Of a DNA stretch of 8,132 bases, positions 6,737-8,132 are shown piece by piece. Source of the DNA: Spirochaetia bacterium (GTDB lineage Bacteria; Spirochaetota; Spirochaetia; Sphaerochaetales; Sphaerochaetaceae); NCBI GenBank assembly GCA_009929055.1, contig SABI01000110.1, positions 1-8,132 of the forward strand, written 5' to 3'. The translations under genes were made by a program, and so were the position numbers. The notes under the pieces are model-generated. The model saw only the letters and a program-made list of their open reading frames with translations, had not been told where the DNA came from and did not search any database. Positions within the stretch are counted from its first letter, which is position 1. Every line of letters begins with the position of its first letter.

Positions 6737-6794
6737 ATATATTGGTTTTTAAATCAACATATTAGTCGAATCATAATAATAGAAATGCTATATA

Positions 6795-6824
6795 TCGACA
6801 AATATGGCGATAAATGTTTATTCT
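6795..6824 (+). promoter_or_regulatory. Operator-like site O3 with possible promoter
   Basis: TCGACAAATATGGCGA (6795-6810) has the same TCG/CGA ends and spacing as O2 and matches O1 at 13 of 16 positions. As at hipBA, its first six bases form a -35-like box (TCGACA), here followed after 18 nt by TATTCT (6819-6824). The layout parallels the hipBA promoter and suggests HipB control of transcription toward the membrane protein gene, or an old duplication of the promoter. Confidence 0.4.
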
Positions 6825-6938
6825 AGTTGTGTGTAATTTACAAAGAAGGTATCTACTTGGTTAAGATTAATAACAATTAGATGTAACATTAAAATCTGAA
6901 TGTAATTATTAAAAAGTTATAACATTATGGGCAAGTTA

Positions 6939-6967
6939 AAGACATATGAATTTTCTTGTGTTATAGT
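6939..6967 (+). promoter_or_regulatory. Candidate promoter of the membrane protein gene
   Basis: AAGACA (6939-6944), a 17-nt spacer, and TATAGT (6962-6967) with an extended -10 TGT at 6959-6961. The predicted start is near 6974, leaving a leader of about 105 nt. Confidence 0.4.
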
Positions 6968-7063
6968 ATGTTTCTCTGGTAGTAAGAGTAGCCATATTCC
7001 AAGAATACTCATTAGTGATCTTCAACACTACCTCTTTTTATCAAGCTTTACTTATACTCACCT

Positions 7064-7070
7064 GAGGAGG
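7064..7070 (+). promoter_or_regulatory. Ribosome binding site deciding a TTG start
   Basis: GAGGAGG, a near-perfect Shine-Dalgarno site, lies 8 nt before the TTG at 7079. It is too far from the next in-frame ATG (Met5, at 7091) to serve it well, so the TTG start is preferred. Confidence 0.8.
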
Positions 7071-7078
7071 TTCTATTT

Positions 7079-7777
7079 TTGAATACTTATATGAAGATCA
7101 ACTTTCAACCACTTTATCGGATTGCCCAATATTCTCTTTTATTAATGATCATTCTTATCCCAATTCAAATTATTGTCTTTGTCTTATCTCCACCACCAGA
7201 GACAGTAGTCGGGTTTTTTACACTTTATGAACAAAGTCCCTTTCTAGGTCTTTTAAGTTTAGATTTTCTTTATATGTTTACCAATATGATAAATGTAATC
7301 ATGTACCTATCTCTAGGGGCTCTCTTATATCGAGAAAAGCCTGTTATGATTATCTTAGCATTAATACTTGGCCTCATTGGTATTGCTTGTTATTATCCAT
7401 CCAATCCTTCTTTTGAAATGCTCACTTTAAGTAAGCTCTATTACCAAGCATTACCTGGAGAGGGAGGTGTGTATATAGCAGCTGGAGAAGCTTTAATGGC
7501 TGGTTATACAGGTACTGCGTTTAATGTCTATTATGTGTTAAGCACTATATGCCTAATTCTCTTTTCTTTTGCAATTTATCAAAGCTCTTTATTCAAAAAA
7601 TCGATAGGGGTGTGGGGCTTAATCTCTGGGTTCTTCATGATTATACCCTCTTCTGCTGGTCTCATAGGGATGATTTTTTCTTTATTATCTCTCATCCCTT
7701 GGATGGTGTTTATTGCATTGTTGATGATGGTTTTTAGAAAGTATTCTCTTAATAAAAGAGAAGATAATAAGAGTTAG
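7079..7777 (+). CDS. DUF4386-like integral membrane protein
   Basis: This 232-residue protein is very hydrophobic, with about six membrane segments near residues 17-37, 56-83, 88-105, 148-168, 174-196 and 199-219, and a short charged C-terminal tail. The loop and helix pattern YPSNPSFEML (106-115), AAGEALMAGYTGTAFNVYY (134-152) and IPSSAGLIGMIFSLLSLIPW (189-208) agrees with what I remember of DUF4386 membrane proteins. No catalytic motif is visible, and the function of the family is unknown. There is no cleavable signal peptide; the first segment looks like an anchor. It begins at TTG behind GAGGAGG. It stands alone on the plus strand, separated from hipA by 342 nt, with operator-like site O3 in that gap, so regulation together with hipBA is possible but unproven. 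Confidence 0.8.
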   Translation: MNTYMKINFQPLYRIAQYSLLLMIILIPIQIIVFVLSPPPETVVGFFTLYEQSPFLGLLSLDFLYMFTNMINVIMYLSLGALLYREKPVMIILALILGLIGIACYYPSNPSFEMLTLSKLYYQALPGEGGVYIAAGEALMAGYTGTAFNVYYVLSTICLILFSFAIYQSSLFKKSIGVWGLISGFFMIIPSSAGLIGMIFSLLSLIPWMVFIALLMMVFRKYSLNKREDNKS

Positions 7778-7835
7778 GTATAGGAAAATTCATTGACATA
7801 TTTCTCTAGGTGATGTAGCTTTTTAATTGTAGAGA

Positions 7836-8004
7836 TTGGCTATGAAGGCCAAGGAAGGTGAAGGGGTTTGACTTGTCATACCGAGTAACACTCTACCCCT
7901 CGTGCTGGTGAAGTGGCCGAGCTATTGCAGCTTGGAAAGTAGCCAACACTATTAATATGGGCTGTTGCAAAAGTAATTTCTACTTAGCAGCAGCCTCTTT
8001 TATT
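7836..8004 (+). ncRNA. Candidate structured RNA of unknown class
   Basis: This stretch is visibly richer in G+C than its surroundings and has several nested complementary segments: TTGGCTA (7836-7842) with TAGCCAA (7940-7946) as a closing stem, AGGGGT (7862-7867) with ACCCCT (7895-7900), GAGT (7883-7886) with ACTC (7890-7893), and CCGAGCT (7917-7923) with AGCTTGG (7929-7935). TTGGC can instead pair locally with GCCAA (7848-7852), so two folds are possible. A terminator follows. A TTGACA box at 7793-7798 could be a -35, but the -10 after it is poor (TAGCTT). I do not recognise a known family (not SRP RNA, tmRNA, RNase P RNA or a common riboswitch). It may be only the 3' UTR of the membrane protein gene. 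Confidence 0.35.
7960..8004 (+). terminator. Strong plus-strand terminator
   Basis: GGCTGTTGC (7960-7968) pairs with GCAGCAGCC (7987-7995) over 9 bp. Inside it AAGTA pairs with TACTT, and TCTTTTATT follows. It ends the plus-strand transcript from the membrane protein gene or from the candidate RNA. Confidence 0.75.
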
Positions 8005-8034
8005 ATTTATGAAATTTTCATGGCTATGAGACTC

Positions 8035-8065
8035 AAAAAAAGACCTACTCGAACGAGTAGGCCTA
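8035..8065 (-). terminator. Strong minus-strand terminator
   Basis: On the minus strand an 11-bp stem (CCTACTCG with CGAGTAGG plus three outer pairs, one G-U; 8041-8051 with 8054-8064) is followed by seven T. It lies about 33 nt after the stop of the minus-strand gene at the window edge. Confidence 0.85.
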
Positions 8066-8097
8066 TCAATCTATAATTATATGTTTAGGAGGGAAAT

Positions 8098-8132
8098 TTA
8101 ATCTGCTACAACTTTAGCAACAATAGTTCCTT
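8098..8132 (-). CDS. C-terminal end of a minus-strand gene, partial
   Basis: The last codons before TAA (8100-8098) read G-T-I-V-A-K-V-V-A-D. The strong terminator just downstream on the same strand supports a real gene end. Ten residues are too few to name the product. Confidence 0.45.
   Translation of the reverse strand, partial: GTIVAKVVAD

Larger units (their letters stand above)
6737..7078 (+). other. hipA-DUF4386 intergenic region
   Basis: AT-rich, no gene seen. It holds a hairpin overlapping the hipA stop (6736-6748 with 6751-6763, no T run), the operator-like site O3 with a possible promoter (6795-6824), a second possible promoter (6939-6967) and a leader of about 100 nt before the strong ribosome site at 7064-7070. 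Confidence 0.6.
7778..8097. other. Convergent intergenic region
   Basis: Between the plus-strand membrane gene and a minus-strand gene at the edge. It contains a possible structured RNA (7836-8004), its terminator hairpin, and an opposing terminator (8035-8065). No coding gene is supported. Confidence 0.6.

Noticed and set aside
6736..6763. Hairpin after hipA as a terminator
   Set aside because: The stem is AT-rich with a mismatch, the loop is too tight, and no T run follows; listed only as content of the intergenic region.
7913..7921. GTGGCCGAG resembling the start of a serine tRNA
   Set aside because: No acceptor, anticodon or T arm can be completed around it.
8020..8076. Plus-strand ORF of 18 codons
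   Set aside because: It runs through the minus-strand terminator hairpin and has no ribosome site.
1..8132. CRISPR array or insertion sequence
   Set aside because: No regularly spaced repeats, no transposase reading frame and no terminal inverted repeats with target duplication were seen.

Overview
The window is a low-GC bacterial chromosome segment with a dense accessory region around a tRNA-Phe gene. The tRNA has no encoded CCA tail. Shine-Dalgarno sites are AGAGGA or GAGGAGG, and one gene starts with TTG. This argues against a typical gammaproteobacterium and fits groups such as Spirochaetota or Bacillota, but the sequence alone does not settle the taxon.

Layout. (1) Positions 16-3052, minus strand: a two-gene overlapping operon. 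It encodes an 829-residue superfamily 2 helicase with an N-terminal PD-(D/E)XK-like nuclease segment, then a small SAM-dependent methyltransferase. (2) Positions 3347-3497, plus strand: tRNA-Phe(GAA) with a near-consensus promoter and its own terminator. (3) Positions 3442-4954: a very small apparent genomic island. A perfect 57-bp direct repeat (3442-3498 and 4898-4954) contains the last 17 nt of the tRNA plus its terminator and encloses one gene, a RhuM-Fic protein on the minus strand. No integrase is present. (4) Positions 5010-6736, plus strand: a hipB-hipA toxin-antitoxin operon. Its promoter carries two copies of an imperfect 16-bp palindrome, and a third copy lies downstream of hipA. 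(5) Positions 7079-7777, plus strand: a six-TM membrane protein of DUF4386 type, starting at TTG behind a strong ribosome binding site. (6) Positions 7836-8004: a relatively GC-rich stretch with several complementary segments and a terminator hairpin, possibly a structured RNA or a 3' UTR. (7) Right edge: the last codons of a minus-strand gene with a strong terminator.

How they may work together. Three modules of defence or stress type (helicase-nuclease with methyltransferase, RhuM-Fic, HipBA) lie within about 6.7 kb around one tRNA integration site. The best-supported unusual feature is the 1,456-bp integrase-less insertion in tRNA-Phe, which looks like a minimal satellite island or the remnant of a larger one. 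The second is the shared palindrome that may link the HipB antitoxin to the promoter region of the downstream membrane protein.
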